A stretch of DNA of 64,000 bases from NCBI RefSeq assembly GCF_030209445.1, contig NZ_JARVSD010000016.1, positions 124,001 through 188,000 on the forward strand, given 5' to 3'. The notes under the pieces were generated by a model. The model was not told the DNA's origin. It saw only the letters and a program-made list of their open reading frames with translations, and searched no databases. Made by a program: the position numbers and the translations under genes. This DNA is from Promicromonospora sp. MEB111 (GTDB lineage Bacteria; Actinomycetota; Actinomycetes; Actinomycetales; Cellulomonadaceae). Below, in pieces: positions 40,663 to 48,737 of the stretch. How positions within the stretch are numbered: the stretch's first letter is position 1; each line of letters opens with the position of its first letter.

Positions 40663-41927
40663 CGGACCGCCTCCCCGAGGGCGGCAGCGGCGTCGGCGTC
40701 CGGGCCGATCAGGCCCGCGCGCTCGCACGCGTCCCGGTAGGCCGGCACGCAGATCTCGTCGGTGGAGTACACGTGCCCGTCGACGATCACGTGCTGGACG
40801 TCGGCGGCCGCGACGGCGCGCGGCGCCAGGAGCTGCGTGGGCACGCCCTGGATGACCGCCGTGGTGCGCGGCTCCTCGCCCCGCAGCACGCGCACCGCGA
40901 GCTCCGCGGCGGTCTGCGCCTGCTGGTCGGTCGCCTTGTAGACCGTCATGTACTGGTCGCCCGCGATGATGCGCTGCACCGCGGCCAGCTCGCCGTCCTG
41001 CCCGGTGGTGACCGGCACGGGGTCCAGGCCCGCGGCCTTGGCCGCGGCGATCGCGCCACCCGCTATGCCGTCGTTGGCGGCGAGCACGCCGTCGACCTGC
41101 CCGGGGAACCGGGTGAGCATGGCCTCGGTCCACTCGGTGGCCTTGTCCGGGCTCCAGTCGGGCGTGTAGTACTCGGCGAGCACGTCGATGTCCTCTCCTT
41201 CGAGGGCGCGGCGGGTGCCGGCGGCGATGGCGAGCGCGTTGGGCTCCGTCGCCGATCCGTGCACCAGCAGCACCCCCGGCCGGTCCTCGGCGTCTGGTTC
41301 TGTGTCGTGGTCGGCGTCCGGGCCGGCGTCGGCGTCTGGTTCGGCTTCTGTCCCAGCGTCTCGTTCCGTGACGGCACCGGCAAGTGCCGAGCCCAGGAGG
41401 AAGCCGATGAACTCGTAGTCGTACGACACGTAGTAGTCCGCGCCGTCCACGAACCGATCGTAGGCGATCACCTGGGCTCCCAGCCGCTTGGCCTGCGCGA
41501 CGATCCCGGCCGCGGCCACGGTGTCCACGGCGTCGAGCACCAGCACGTCCGCGCCCTGGGCGAGCATGGACTCGGCCTGCTGGAGCTGCGCGGCGGCGTC
41601 CTGCCCCGCGTTGGCGTACAGCACGGTGCAGCCCGGGCACCGGCGGCCCGTGACGGACACGAACGTCGGGTGGTCGGACGCCTCGTAGCGGGCGGTCTGC
41701 GCCTCCGGCAGCAGCAGACCGATCGTCCCCTCGTGCGGTACGCCGGCGGTGCCCGCGGGGTCGGACGGCGCGCACCCGCCCAGCCCGGCCGCGAGCGCCA
41801 GGCCGGCGACGGCCGCCACGGCGCTCCGCCTTGGCCGGCCCGGCTGCGGCGTCTGGCCCGGCTGTGTCCGGCCCCGCTGCGGCGTCCCGCCCGGCTGCGT
41901 CCGGCGGATGCGGTTCGCGCGGGTCAT
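40659..41927 (-). CDS. Xylose-type sugar-binding lipoprotein (XylF-like)
   Basis: A 422-aa CUT2 binding protein. An unusual 34-residue N-terminal extension with two 11-residue RTQPGxTPQxG repeats precedes the signal peptide (AVAAVAGLALAAGLGGCAPS, lipidated Cys near residue 52). The periplasmic-binding fold has LVLDAVDTVAAAGIVAQAKR, VIAYDRFVDGADYYVSYDYE, GVLAANDGIAGGAIAAAKAA, and VTTGQDGELAAVQRIIAGDQ followed by YMTVYK, which closely follows D-xylose-binding proteins. A roughly 30-residue acidic insert (TEAEPDADAGPDADHDTEPD) interrupts the domain at about residues 195-222 and is coded by a short repeat at 41280-41375. It is translationally coupled to the ROK gene upstream and the ATPase downstream. 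Confidence 0.9.
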   Translation of the reverse strand: MTRANRIRRTQPGGTPQRGRTQPGQTPQPGRPRRSAVAAVAGLALAAGLGGCAPSDPAGTAGVPHEGTIGLLLPEAQTARYEASDHPTFVSVTGRRCPGCTVLYANAGQDAAAQLQQAESMLAQGADVLVLDAVDTVAAAGIVAQAKRLGAQVIAYDRFVDGADYYVSYDYEFIGFLLGSALAGAVTERDAGTEAEPDADAGPDADHDTEPDAEDRPGVLLVHGSATEPNALAIAAGTRRALEGEDIDVLAEYYTPDWSPDKATEWTEAMLTRFPGQVDGVLAANDGIAGGAIAAAKAAGLDPVPVTTGQDGELAAVQRIIAGDQYMTVYKATDQQAQTAAELAVRVLRGEEPRTTAVIQGVPTQLLAPRAVAAADVQHVIVDGHVYSTDEICVPAYRDACERAGLIGPDADAAAALGEAVR

Positions 41928-43108
41928 GAGCTCACCCCCAGGGAGCCGAACATCCGCGCCTGGTCGAGGGCGGCGGCGAGGGCGCCGCGCACCCCGGCGT
42001 CGGCCCCCAGGGCGGACGGGACCACCTCGACCGGACCGCGCGAGGTGGCGACGACGCGCTGGCCGAGCGAGGTGCGCAGCGGTTCGAGCAGCAGCTCGCC
42101 GGCCTCGGCGAGCTTGCCGCCGATGACCACGACGTCGGGGTCCACGAGGTTGCACAGGTTGGCCAGGGCGACGCCGAGGTGGCGTCCGGCGTCGAACACG
42201 ACCCGGCGGGAGCCGGCGTCGCCCTCGCGGGCGCGGGCCACCAGGTCGGCGAGGGTGAGGTGCCCCGCCTCGGGCGGGAGCATGGCGAGCAGGCTGGAGG
42301 CGCCGACCAGCATCTCGAGGCAGCCGCGGTTGCCGCAGCGGCACACGGGCCCGTGCTCGTCGACGGACACGTGGCCGATCTCGCCGGCGACGCCGGACCG
42401 GCCGTGCAGGGCGCGCCCGCCCAGCACGAGGCCGCCGCCCACGCCGTGGGAGACACGGATGTAGGCGACCGAGTCGTACCCGGCACCCGCGCCGAACCGG
42501 GCCTCCGCGATGGCGGCGAGGGTCGAGTCGTTGTCGGCGGTCACGGGCACGCCCAGCTCGGTGGCGAGGATGTCGTCGACGTGCACGCCGTCCCAGCCGC
42601 GCATCATGCCCACGGTGACCACCTGGCCCGTGCGGATGTCGACGGGCGCGGGCACCCCGACGCCGACGGCGAGCAGCTCGGACGGGTCGGCGTCGACGGA
42701 CTCCAGCATCTCCCGGATCAGCATCGCGGTGCGCTGCAGGCCAGCGTCGGCGCGGTGGTCGGGCGCCAGCGGCATGCGCTGCTCCGCCAGGACCCGCATG
42801 GAGGCGTCGGCCAGCGCGACGCTGAGGGAGCGCATCCCGAAGCGGATGCCCGCGACGACGCCGAGGTTGCGCGCGAGGGTGACCTGGAGGGCACGGCGGC
42901 CGTTGCGCACCGACTGCGACGTGTGCAGCACGCCCGCGACGGTGAGCTCCTTGACGATGTTCGAGATCGTGGCCGGAGACAGCCCTGTGACGCCGGCCAG
43001 CTCGATCTGCGTGAGAGAGCCACGCTGCTGGACGGCGCTCACGATCCGGGCTCGGTTGGCCTCACGCAGTGAGGTCTGCGAACCCGGTGTTACCCGATCC
43101 GCGCGCAC
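41924..43108 (-). CDS. ROK-family (XylR/NagC-like) regulator
   Basis: A 394-aa ROK protein with an N-terminal winged HTH (ANRARIVSAVQQRGSLTQIE, LAGVTGLSPATISNIVKELT) and a sugar-kinase-like domain: GVGVPAPVDIRTGQVV, DNDSTLAAIAEARFGAG, HGVGGGLVLGG and the zinc motif CRCGNRGCLE. The HTH indicates a transcription regulator (XylR/NagC type) that binds a sugar, not a free-standing kinase. It is the first gene of the minus-strand transporter operon, and its stop overlaps the binding-protein start. It is also divergent from the glucose-type ABC operon, so it could control both. Confidence 0.92.
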   Translation of the reverse strand: MRADRVTPGSQTSLREANRARIVSAVQQRGSLTQIELAGVTGLSPATISNIVKELTVAGVLHTSQSVRNGRRALQVTLARNLGVVAGIRFGMRSLSVALADASMRVLAEQRMPLAPDHRADAGLQRTAMLIREMLESVDADPSELLAVGVGVPAPVDIRTGQVVTVGMMRGWDGVHVDDILATELGVPVTADNDSTLAAIAEARFGAGAGYDSVAYIRVSHGVGGGLVLGGRALHGRSGVAGEIGHVSVDEHGPVCRCGNRGCLEMLVGASSLLAMLPPEAGHLTLADLVARAREGDAGSRRVVFDAGRHLGVALANLCNLVDPDVVVIGGKLAEAGELLLEPLRTSLGQRVVATSRGPVEVVPSALGADAGVRGALAAALDQARMFGSLGVSS

Positions 43109-43182
43109 AGCGCCCAGGGTAACCGCCTTCCGGCGTGCTCCGGCCGGGAATCGACCTGGTATGACGGGTTTGGATACACGAA

Positions 43183-43254
43183 CTGAACGTTCAGGTCACG
43201 ATCGAGCGACGCTTGCGTTCATTTCTTGACACCAAGGCGTGGCGGCCGTTCGAT
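43183..43254 (+). promoter_or_regulatory. Promoter and palindrome before the glucose-type ABC operon
   Basis: The perfect 12-bp palindrome CTGAACGTTCAG lies at 43183-43194. TTGACA (43226-43231) with TTCGAT (43249-43254) and a 17-bp spacer is a plausible promoter. This divergent gap (295 bp) also serves the ROK operon, whose own promoter I could not place. Confidence 0.6.
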
Positions 43255-43403
43255 AGGACCCGGGTTCACGGGCGTACAGGCGCGCCCGGCCGGTCCACAG
43301 GAACGACGCCGTCCTGGCCGCGAGGAGACTTCACCCTCGCCAGGTACGGCGGCGCCGTCCGGGGTCGGTGCTCCAGCGACCGAGGAAGGTTGAGGGACCC
43401 CAG

Positions 43404-44693
43404 ATGCGAGTGAACCGGAGGATGACCGCGACGGTGGCGACAGCCGCTGTGCTCGGTCTCACGCTGGCCGCGTGCGGCGGCGGCGGTGACGGTGGCGAAG
43501 GCAGCGGCGAGAGCGGCAGCGCCGACCAGGTCGAGGTGTTCACCTGGTGGGCTGCCGGATCCGAGAAGGCCGGCCTCGACGCCCTGGTGGGCGTGTTCAA
43601 CGAGCAGCACCCCGACACCGAGTTCGTCAACGGCGCCGTCGCCGGTGGTGCGGGCTCCGCGGCCAAGGACCTGCTGCAGACCCGTCTGCAGGCACAGGAC
43701 CCGCCGGACACGTTCCAGGCCCACGCGGGCGCCGAGCTGCAGGACTACATCGACGCGGCCCAGATCGAGGACGTCTCCGACCTCTACGACGAGTTCGGCC
43801 TGACGGACGTCTTCCCGGCCGACCTGGTCGACCGCCTCTCCACCGAGGACGGCGCGATCTACTCGATCCCGTCGAACATCCACCGCGCGAACGTCGTCTG
43901 GGCCAACCCGACGGTGCTCGAGGACAACGGCATCGACCCCGAGGCCGAGTACGCGGACCTCGACGCGTGGATGGCCGACCTGGAGACGCTCGACAAGGCC
44001 GGCGTCACGGCGCTGTCGGTGGGCACCACCTGGACCCAGGTCCACCTGCTCGAGACCGTGCTGCTCGCCGACCTGGGCGCCGAGGCGTACAGCGGCCTGT
44101 GGGACGGCACCACCGACTGGGAGGGCCCCGAGGTCACGGCGGCGCTCGAGGACTTCGAGACGCTGATCGGCTACACCAACGAGGACCGTGACGGCCTCGA
44201 CTGGCCCGAGGCGACCCAGATGGTCATCGACGGCAACGCGGCGTTCAACGTCATGGGCGACTGGGCCGTGGCGGCGTTCGAGGAGCAGGACAAGGTGCTC
44301 GGCACGGACTTCACGGCGGCCCCGGTCCCGGGCACCGACGGGACGTTCGACTTCCTGGCCGACTCGTTCACCCTGCCGGTCGGCGCGCCTCACCCGGACG
44401 GCGCGAAGGCGTGGCTGGAGACCGTGGGCTCGCTCGAGGGCCAGGTCGCGTTCAACAAGGCCAAGGGCTCCATCCCGGCCCGGACCGACGCCGACGCGGC
44501 GGAGTTCTCGGAGTACCAGCAGACCGCCATCGAGTCGTTCGCCAACGACACGATCGTGTCCTCGCTGGCGCACGGCGCGGCCGCCCCGGTCGCGACGCTC
44601 AACGCGATCTCCGACGCCACCAGCAAGTTCACGACCGGTGCGTCCGACCTCGCCGGGTACCAGTCCGAGCTGGCCGCGGCCACGCAGAGCTGA
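43404..44693 (+). CDS. Sugar-binding lipoprotein of a glucose-type (CUT1) ABC transporter
   Basis: A 429-aa family-1 extracellular solute-binding protein: signal peptide with lipobox LTLAACGGG (Cys near residue 22), a Gly/Ser/Glu linker, then VEVFTWWAAGSEKAGLDALV, GGAGSAAKDLLQTRLQAQDP, AIYSIPSNIHRANVVWAN, FNVMGDWAVAAF and FNKAKGSIPARTDAD. This pattern resembles the glucose/mannose-binding proteins of GtsABC-type systems more than maltose or cellobiose binders. ATG 43404 was chosen because the lipoprotein leader begins there with a purine-rich site upstream. A strong hairpin after the gene probably stabilises its message relative to the permeases. Confidence 0.92.
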   Translation: MRVNRRMTATVATAAVLGLTLAACGGGGDGGEGSGESGSADQVEVFTWWAAGSEKAGLDALVGVFNEQHPDTEFVNGAVAGGAGSAAKDLLQTRLQAQDPPDTFQAHAGAELQDYIDAAQIEDVSDLYDEFGLTDVFPADLVDRLSTEDGAIYSIPSNIHRANVVWANPTVLEDNGIDPEAEYADLDAWMADLETLDKAGVTALSVGTTWTQVHLLETVLLADLGAEAYSGLWDGTTDWEGPEVTAALEDFETLIGYTNEDRDGLDWPEATQMVIDGNAAFNVMGDWAVAAFEEQDKVLGTDFTAAPVPGTDGTFDFLADSFTLPVGAPHPDGAKAWLETVGSLEGQVAFNKAKGSIPARTDADAAEFSEYQQTAIESFANDTIVSSLAHGAAAPVATLNAISDATSKFTTGASDLAGYQSELAAATQS

Positions 44694-44737
44694 CCCACGG
44701 GCGCGAGAGCTCCCGCGTAACGCACACCGCCGTACGT

Positions 44738-44770
44738 CGCGCGCCGTCGGGTTCGTCCCGACGGCGCGCG
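44738..44770 (+). promoter_or_regulatory. Intercistronic stem-loop between binding protein and permease genes
   Basis: CGCGCGCCGTCGGG (44738-44751) pairs perfectly with CCCGACGGCGCGCG (44757-44770) around a TTCGT loop. It has no T-tract and lies 44 bp after the binding-protein stop. In ABC sugar operons such hairpins protect the upstream message or terminate part of the transcripts, giving excess binding protein. Confidence 0.8.
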
Positions 44771-44798
44771 GCTGCGCCCACCCTCCCGAGGTACCTAC

Positions 44799-45701
44799 AT
44801 GCTGAACAAACTGCGGCGAGTCGGGCCACCGCTGCTCATGCTCGCCCCGTCCCTGATCCTCGTCGGCGTCTTCGTCTACGGGCTGATCGCCGCCAACTTC
44901 ACGACGTCCCTGACGGACAACCACACGGCGGCCCAGGCCACCGGGCAGAAGCCGGCGGTCTTCGTGTGGTTCACCAACTACCTCGACCTGCTGGCCAGCG
45001 AGGACTTCCAGCACTCGCTGATGAACCTCGTCCTGTACACGGTCGTGTTCCTCGCCGGGACCATGGTCATGGGCTTCCTGTGGGCCTGGATGCTCGAGAA
45101 GCCCGTCAAGGGCGAGGGGATCTTCCGCTCGGTCTACCTCTTCCCGATGGCGGTCTCGTTCGTCGCCTCGGGTGTGGTGTGGCGCTGGCTGCTCAACTCC
45201 AACCAGGACGAGCAGGCCTCCGGCCTGAACCGGCTGTTCCAGATCGTCGGGCTCGACGCGCTGCAGAACAACTGGTGGAACAACGTCACGTTCGGCATCG
45301 TCGCGATCGCGATCCCCGCGATCTGGCAGCTCTCCGGCTACGTGATGGCGCTGTTCCTCGCCGGGTTCCGCGGCATCCCCGAGGAGCTGCGCGAGGCCGC
45401 GCGGATCGACGGCGCGAGCGAGTGGAAGATGTACCGGTACGTCTTGTTCCCGCAGCTCTCGCCGGTCGCGCTGTCCGCGCTGATCATCATCGGCCACATG
45501 TCGCTCAAGGCGTTCGACCTCATCATGTCGATCTCCAAGCCCGCGAACTACCAGACCAAGGTCCCGGCCGTGGACATGTACGTGTTCAAGTCGAGCTTCG
45601 ACTACGCGAACGCCGCCGCCGTCGGCTCGATCCTGCTGATCATCGTCGCGATCGTCATCGTGCCCTACCTGGTCCGCACGAACCGCGAGGAGAAGCGATG
45701 A
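44799..45701 (+). CDS. CUT1 sugar ABC transporter permease 1 (MalF/GtsB type)
   Basis: A 300-aa permease with six helices and the EAA loop EELREAARIDGASEWKMYRY. The N-terminal LLMLAPSLILVGVFVYGL and the conserved SVYLFPMAVSFVASGVVWRW fit the glucose-transporter permeases. ATG 44799 has GAGG 8 nt upstream, and its stop overlaps the second permease start (ATGA). No ATPase is encoded in the operon; actinobacterial CUT1 systems commonly share an MsiK-type ATPase encoded elsewhere, which is probably the case here. Confidence 0.92.
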   Translation: MLNKLRRVGPPLLMLAPSLILVGVFVYGLIAANFTTSLTDNHTAAQATGQKPAVFVWFTNYLDLLASEDFQHSLMNLVLYTVVFLAGTMVMGFLWAWMLEKPVKGEGIFRSVYLFPMAVSFVASGVVWRWLLNSNQDEQASGLNRLFQIVGLDALQNNWWNNVTFGIVAIAIPAIWQLSGYVMALFLAGFRGIPEELREAARIDGASEWKMYRYVLFPQLSPVALSALIIIGHMSLKAFDLIMSISKPANYQTKVPAVDMYVFKSSFDYANAAAVGSILLIIVAIVIVPYLVRTNREEKR

Positions 45702-46585
45702 CCGCCGAGGCCGAACAGCTCACCGCCCACCGCCCGCCGCCCGTCGCGCCGCGCGTCCACAAGGGCCGGTACTCGCTGGCGCGCACCCTGAAGTACGTGG
45801 GGCTGATCTTCTTCCTGATCGTCGTGCTGATCCCCGTGTACGTGCTGCTGGTGACCAGCTTCAAGGGCACCGGCGACGCCGACCCGAGCCGCGCCTGGGC
45901 CCTGCCCCAGATCTGGACCACGGAGAACTGGGCCATGGCGTGGACCACGCTGGCGCCCGCGATCGGGCGCACCCTGGCGATCGTCGTGCCGAGCTCGATC
46001 ATCTCGGCGTTCCTCGGCTCGCTGAACGGGTTCGTGCTCTCGCGCTGGAGCTTCCGGGGCGCGGACATCGTCTTCACGCTGATCCTGTTCGGGATGTTCA
46101 TCCCCTACCAGGCCGTGATGATCCCCCTGACCCAGCTCGTGCTGAACCTCGGCATACCCACGGGTGTACCCACGCTGATCCTGCTGCACGTGGTCTACGG
46201 CATCCCGATCACGACGCTGATCTTCCGCAACTACTACTCGACGGTGCCGCACGAGCTGATCGAGGCCGGGCGCGTCGACGGCGCGGGCATGCTGCGGACC
46301 TACTGGTCGATCGTGCTGCCGATCTCGATCCCCAGCTTCGTCGTGGTGCTCATCTGGCAGTTCACGTCGGCCTGGAACGACTTCCTGTTCGCGGTGTTCT
46401 TCTCGTCGTCCCAGAACGGCCCCGTGACCGTGGCGCTGAACAACCTCGCCAACGGCGCGCTGCTGCAGAACTACGGCGTTTCCATGGCGGGCGCACTGTT
46501 CGCGTCGCTGCCGACGCTGATCGTGTACATCATCCTCGGCAAGTACTTCGTCGGCGGCCTGATGTCGGGCTCGGTCAAGGGCTGA
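45698..46585 (+). CDS. CUT1 sugar ABC transporter permease 2 (MalG/GtsC type)
   Basis: A 295-aa permease: cytoplasmic N-terminus of about 30 residues, six helices, EAA loop HELIEAGRVDGAGMLRTYWS, and the C-terminal YFVGGLMSGSVKG typical of MalG-type proteins. It overlaps the stop of permease 1 and forms the heterodimeric channel with it. It is the last gene of the operon, followed 24 bp later by a 50-bp palindrome that probably ends transcription. Confidence 0.93.
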   Translation: MTAEAEQLTAHRPPPVAPRVHKGRYSLARTLKYVGLIFFLIVVLIPVYVLLVTSFKGTGDADPSRAWALPQIWTTENWAMAWTTLAPAIGRTLAIVVPSSIISAFLGSLNGFVLSRWSFRGADIVFTLILFGMFIPYQAVMIPLTQLVLNLGIPTGVPTLILLHVVYGIPITTLIFRNYYSTVPHELIEAGRVDGAGMLRTYWSIVLPISIPSFVVVLIWQFTSAWNDFLFAVFFSSSQNGPVTVALNNLANGALLQNYGVSMAGALFASLPTLIVYIILGKYFVGGLMSGSVKG

Positions 46586-46609
46586 CCCGCTCCCCCGACG
46601 TGTCGGCCC

Positions 46610-46659
46610 GACGTGTCAGACGTACAGGTCACTCCGGTGACCTGTACGTCTGACACGTC
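46610..46659. terminator. 50-bp palindrome A between convergent permease and nhaA genes
   Basis: A 23-nt left arm (46610-46632, starting GACGTGTCAGACGTACAGGT) is exactly complementary to 46637-46659, loop TCCG. It abuts the nhaA stop codon (46660-46662, minus strand). An extra GACGTGTC lies at 46598. It is clearly related to palindrome B at 49741-49790: same length, same loop size, same outer word. Confidence 0.93.
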
Positions 46660-48546
46660 TCAGGCGTCGGCCGTGGGCGACGACGGCGCGGGGGCCGTCG
46701 TCTCCAGGGCGTGGATGAGGGACTGCGCGTCGTACGGGCCCGTGTGCCGGCGGCCGTTGACGAAGAACGTCGGCACCGCGGTGACCTCCATCGCCTCGGC
46801 GTCGAGCACGTCGTCGCGCACCCGGCCCGCCACCTCCGGGGAGGTCAGGTCCCGCTCGAACCGGTCGACGTCGAGCCCGAGCTCCTCCGCCCTTCGGACG
46901 ATGTCCGAGGGGAGCTGGTTCTCCTGGTCCAGCAGCAGGCTGCGCTCCATGTCGAAGAACTTGCCCTGCAGCGCGGCGGCCTCCGCCGCCTCGGCGGCCG
47001 CGACGGCGTTCGGGTGGTACCGGTCCAGCGGCGCGTGCCGCCAGACGTACCGCAGCCGGTCGCCGAGCTCGCGGTGCACCTCCTGGATGGCGCCCGAGGC
47101 CTTGGAGCAGAACCCGCACTGGAAGTCGCCGTACTCCACCAGCGTGTACGGCGCGTCCGCCGGGCCGAACACGTGGTCCCGGGCCGGGTCGACGGGGCGC
47201 AGCAGCGTGGCCCCCGCCTCCTTCGACGGGTGCACGCGGTCCGAGGTCTTGAAGATCACGGCGGCGAGCAGGAACGCGACCACCGACGCCGTGAGCACGC
47301 CCACCCGTGCCTCGTTCTGCACCGCGGCGTCCTCGATCGCGAGGTCGACGATGAACAGCGAGATCGTGAAGCCGATGCCGCACAGCGCGCCGCCGCCGGC
47401 GAGCCGGTCCAGCGTCAGCCCCGGCCCGAGGTCCCCGAGGCGGAACACGCGCATGACCGTCCCGGTGCCCAGCACGCCGATGAACTTGCCGACCACGAGG
47501 CCCACGATGATGCCCCAGGTGATCGCGGAGCCGGCCGCCGCGGCCAGGATCTCCGCGTTGATCTGCACGCCCGCGTTGGCCAGCGCGAACAGCGGCAGGA
47601 TCACGTACGCCACGTACGGGGCGTAGGCCGACTGCAGCCGCTCGTTGATCGAGATCGACTCGCGCAGGCTGTTCGCCGCGGCCCGCGCGTAGTCGCTGTT
47701 CGGCGACTGCCGGAACGTACGCGCCAGGGTGAGCGCGTGCTCGACGTCGCGCCGGCTGGGCCGGTAGACCGGCACCAGGAGCGCGATGGCCACGCCCGCC
47801 AGCGTGGGGTGCACGCCGGACGCCAGGAACGCCGCCCAGACGATGATCGAGAGCGTGGCGTAGATGGGCCCGCGGCCGGTGGGCACGTACCGCGTGAGGT
47901 AGACGCCCGCCAGGCCCACGGCGGCGATCACCAGCGGGAGCGGGTCGAAGTTCTCGGTGTAGACGAGCGCGATGATGCTCAGGGCTCCGATGTCGTCGAC
48001 CACCGCGAGCGCCAGCAGGAAGACTCTGAGCCGGCCGGGCGCGCGTGGCCCGATGAGGGCGAGCGCGCCGACGACGAACGCCGTGTCCGTCGAGATGACG
48101 ACCCCCCAGGCGTGCTCCCAGCCGGAGCCCCGCGCGATGAGCACGTAGAGCACGGCGGGCACCACGAGCCCGGCGACGGCGGCGGCCACCGGGACCATGG
48201 CGCGCGACCAGCTCGTGAGCTCGCCGATCGCGAACTCGCGCCGCACCTCCAGGCCGACGGTGAAGAAGAAGATCGCCATGAGCGCGTCGTTGACCAGGGC
48301 GTGCAGCGTGAACTCGAGCTGGAAGTCGCCCACGCCGACATTGAGGTGCGTCTCCCAGAACTCGGTGTACGACTCGTAGGAGATGTTCGCCCAGAGGATG
48401 GCCGCGAGAGTCCCGACCAGGAGCAGGAGGGCGCCGAGGCGGCTCTGGCCGAGCGAGCGGATCCACACGGCGATGGACGGCCACCGCGGCCCTGGGTCGT
48501 GCGTCTCGGGGTCGGGTGACCGCTCGATAATGGTCAGGTTCGCCAT
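46660..48546 (-). CDS. nhaA: NhaA Na+/H+ antiporter fused to a DsbA-like thioredoxin domain
   Basis: A 628-aa fusion. Residues about 25-430 are an NhaA antiporter with 11-12 helices; FFFTVGLEVRREF, STDTAFVVGALAL and LAVVDDIGALSII with the paired Asp (about 183-184) that bind Na+ or H+ are intact. Residues about 450-615 are a DsbA/thioredoxin_4 domain: FGPADAPYTLVEYGDFQCGFC with active-site Cys477-Gly-Phe-Cys480, and the cis-Pro region EVTAVPTFFVNG. Such fusions occur in several actinobacteria. The antiporter exports Na+; the role of the thiol domain and its side of the membrane are unclear. ATG 48546 has AGGAG 6 nt upstream. The gene is flanked by palindrome A and diverges from the regulator at 48738. 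Confidence 0.93.
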   Translation of the reverse strand: MANLTIIERSPDPETHDPGPRWPSIAVWIRSLGQSRLGALLLLVGTLAAILWANISYESYTEFWETHLNVGVGDFQLEFTLHALVNDALMAIFFFTVGLEVRREFAIGELTSWSRAMVPVAAAVAGLVVPAVLYVLIARGSGWEHAWGVVISTDTAFVVGALALIGPRAPGRLRVFLLALAVVDDIGALSIIALVYTENFDPLPLVIAAVGLAGVYLTRYVPTGRGPIYATLSIIVWAAFLASGVHPTLAGVAIALLVPVYRPSRRDVEHALTLARTFRQSPNSDYARAAANSLRESISINERLQSAYAPYVAYVILPLFALANAGVQINAEILAAAAGSAITWGIIVGLVVGKFIGVLGTGTVMRVFRLGDLGPGLTLDRLAGGGALCGIGFTISLFIVDLAIEDAAVQNEARVGVLTASVVAFLLAAVIFKTSDRVHPSKEAGATLLRPVDPARDHVFGPADAPYTLVEYGDFQCGFCSKASGAIQEVHRELGDRLRYVWRHAPLDRYHPNAVAAAEAAEAAALQGKFFDMERSLLLDQENQLPSDIVRRAEELGLDVDRFERDLTSPEVAGRVRDDVLDAEAMEVTAVPTFFVNGRRHTGPYDAQSLIHALETTAPAPSSPTADA

Positions 48547-48724
48547 CTTTTCTCCTGTTGTCGCGGGTCACCACGGCCGGTCAGCATGAAAAGTAGTGAT
48601 TCTTGTCGCTCAGATTAGTGGGCGCGTCGCCGCGCGCCGGGTAATTTCACCCGCGCCCGGACGACGTCGGGCCCGGCCCCCTCCGGCCCGCCCGCCCCAC
48701 CAGCCCGGCCCCGCCCGCCTGACC

Positions 48725-48730
48725 TACGCT
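48725..48730 (+). promoter_or_regulatory. Candidate -10 (TACGCT) for a leaderless transcript
   Basis: TACGCT ends 7 nt before ATG 48738. No Shine-Dalgarno precedes the start, in agreement with a leaderless mRNA. Confidence 0.5.
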
Positions 48731-48737
48731 GACCCCC

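Noticed and set aside
40659-41926. Calling the CUT2 binding protein a proven xylose-binding protein (xylF)
   Set aside because: Motifs resemble XylF, but the linked GH92 mannosidase, LacI site and half-size ATPase leave the sugar open, so no gene symbol is given.
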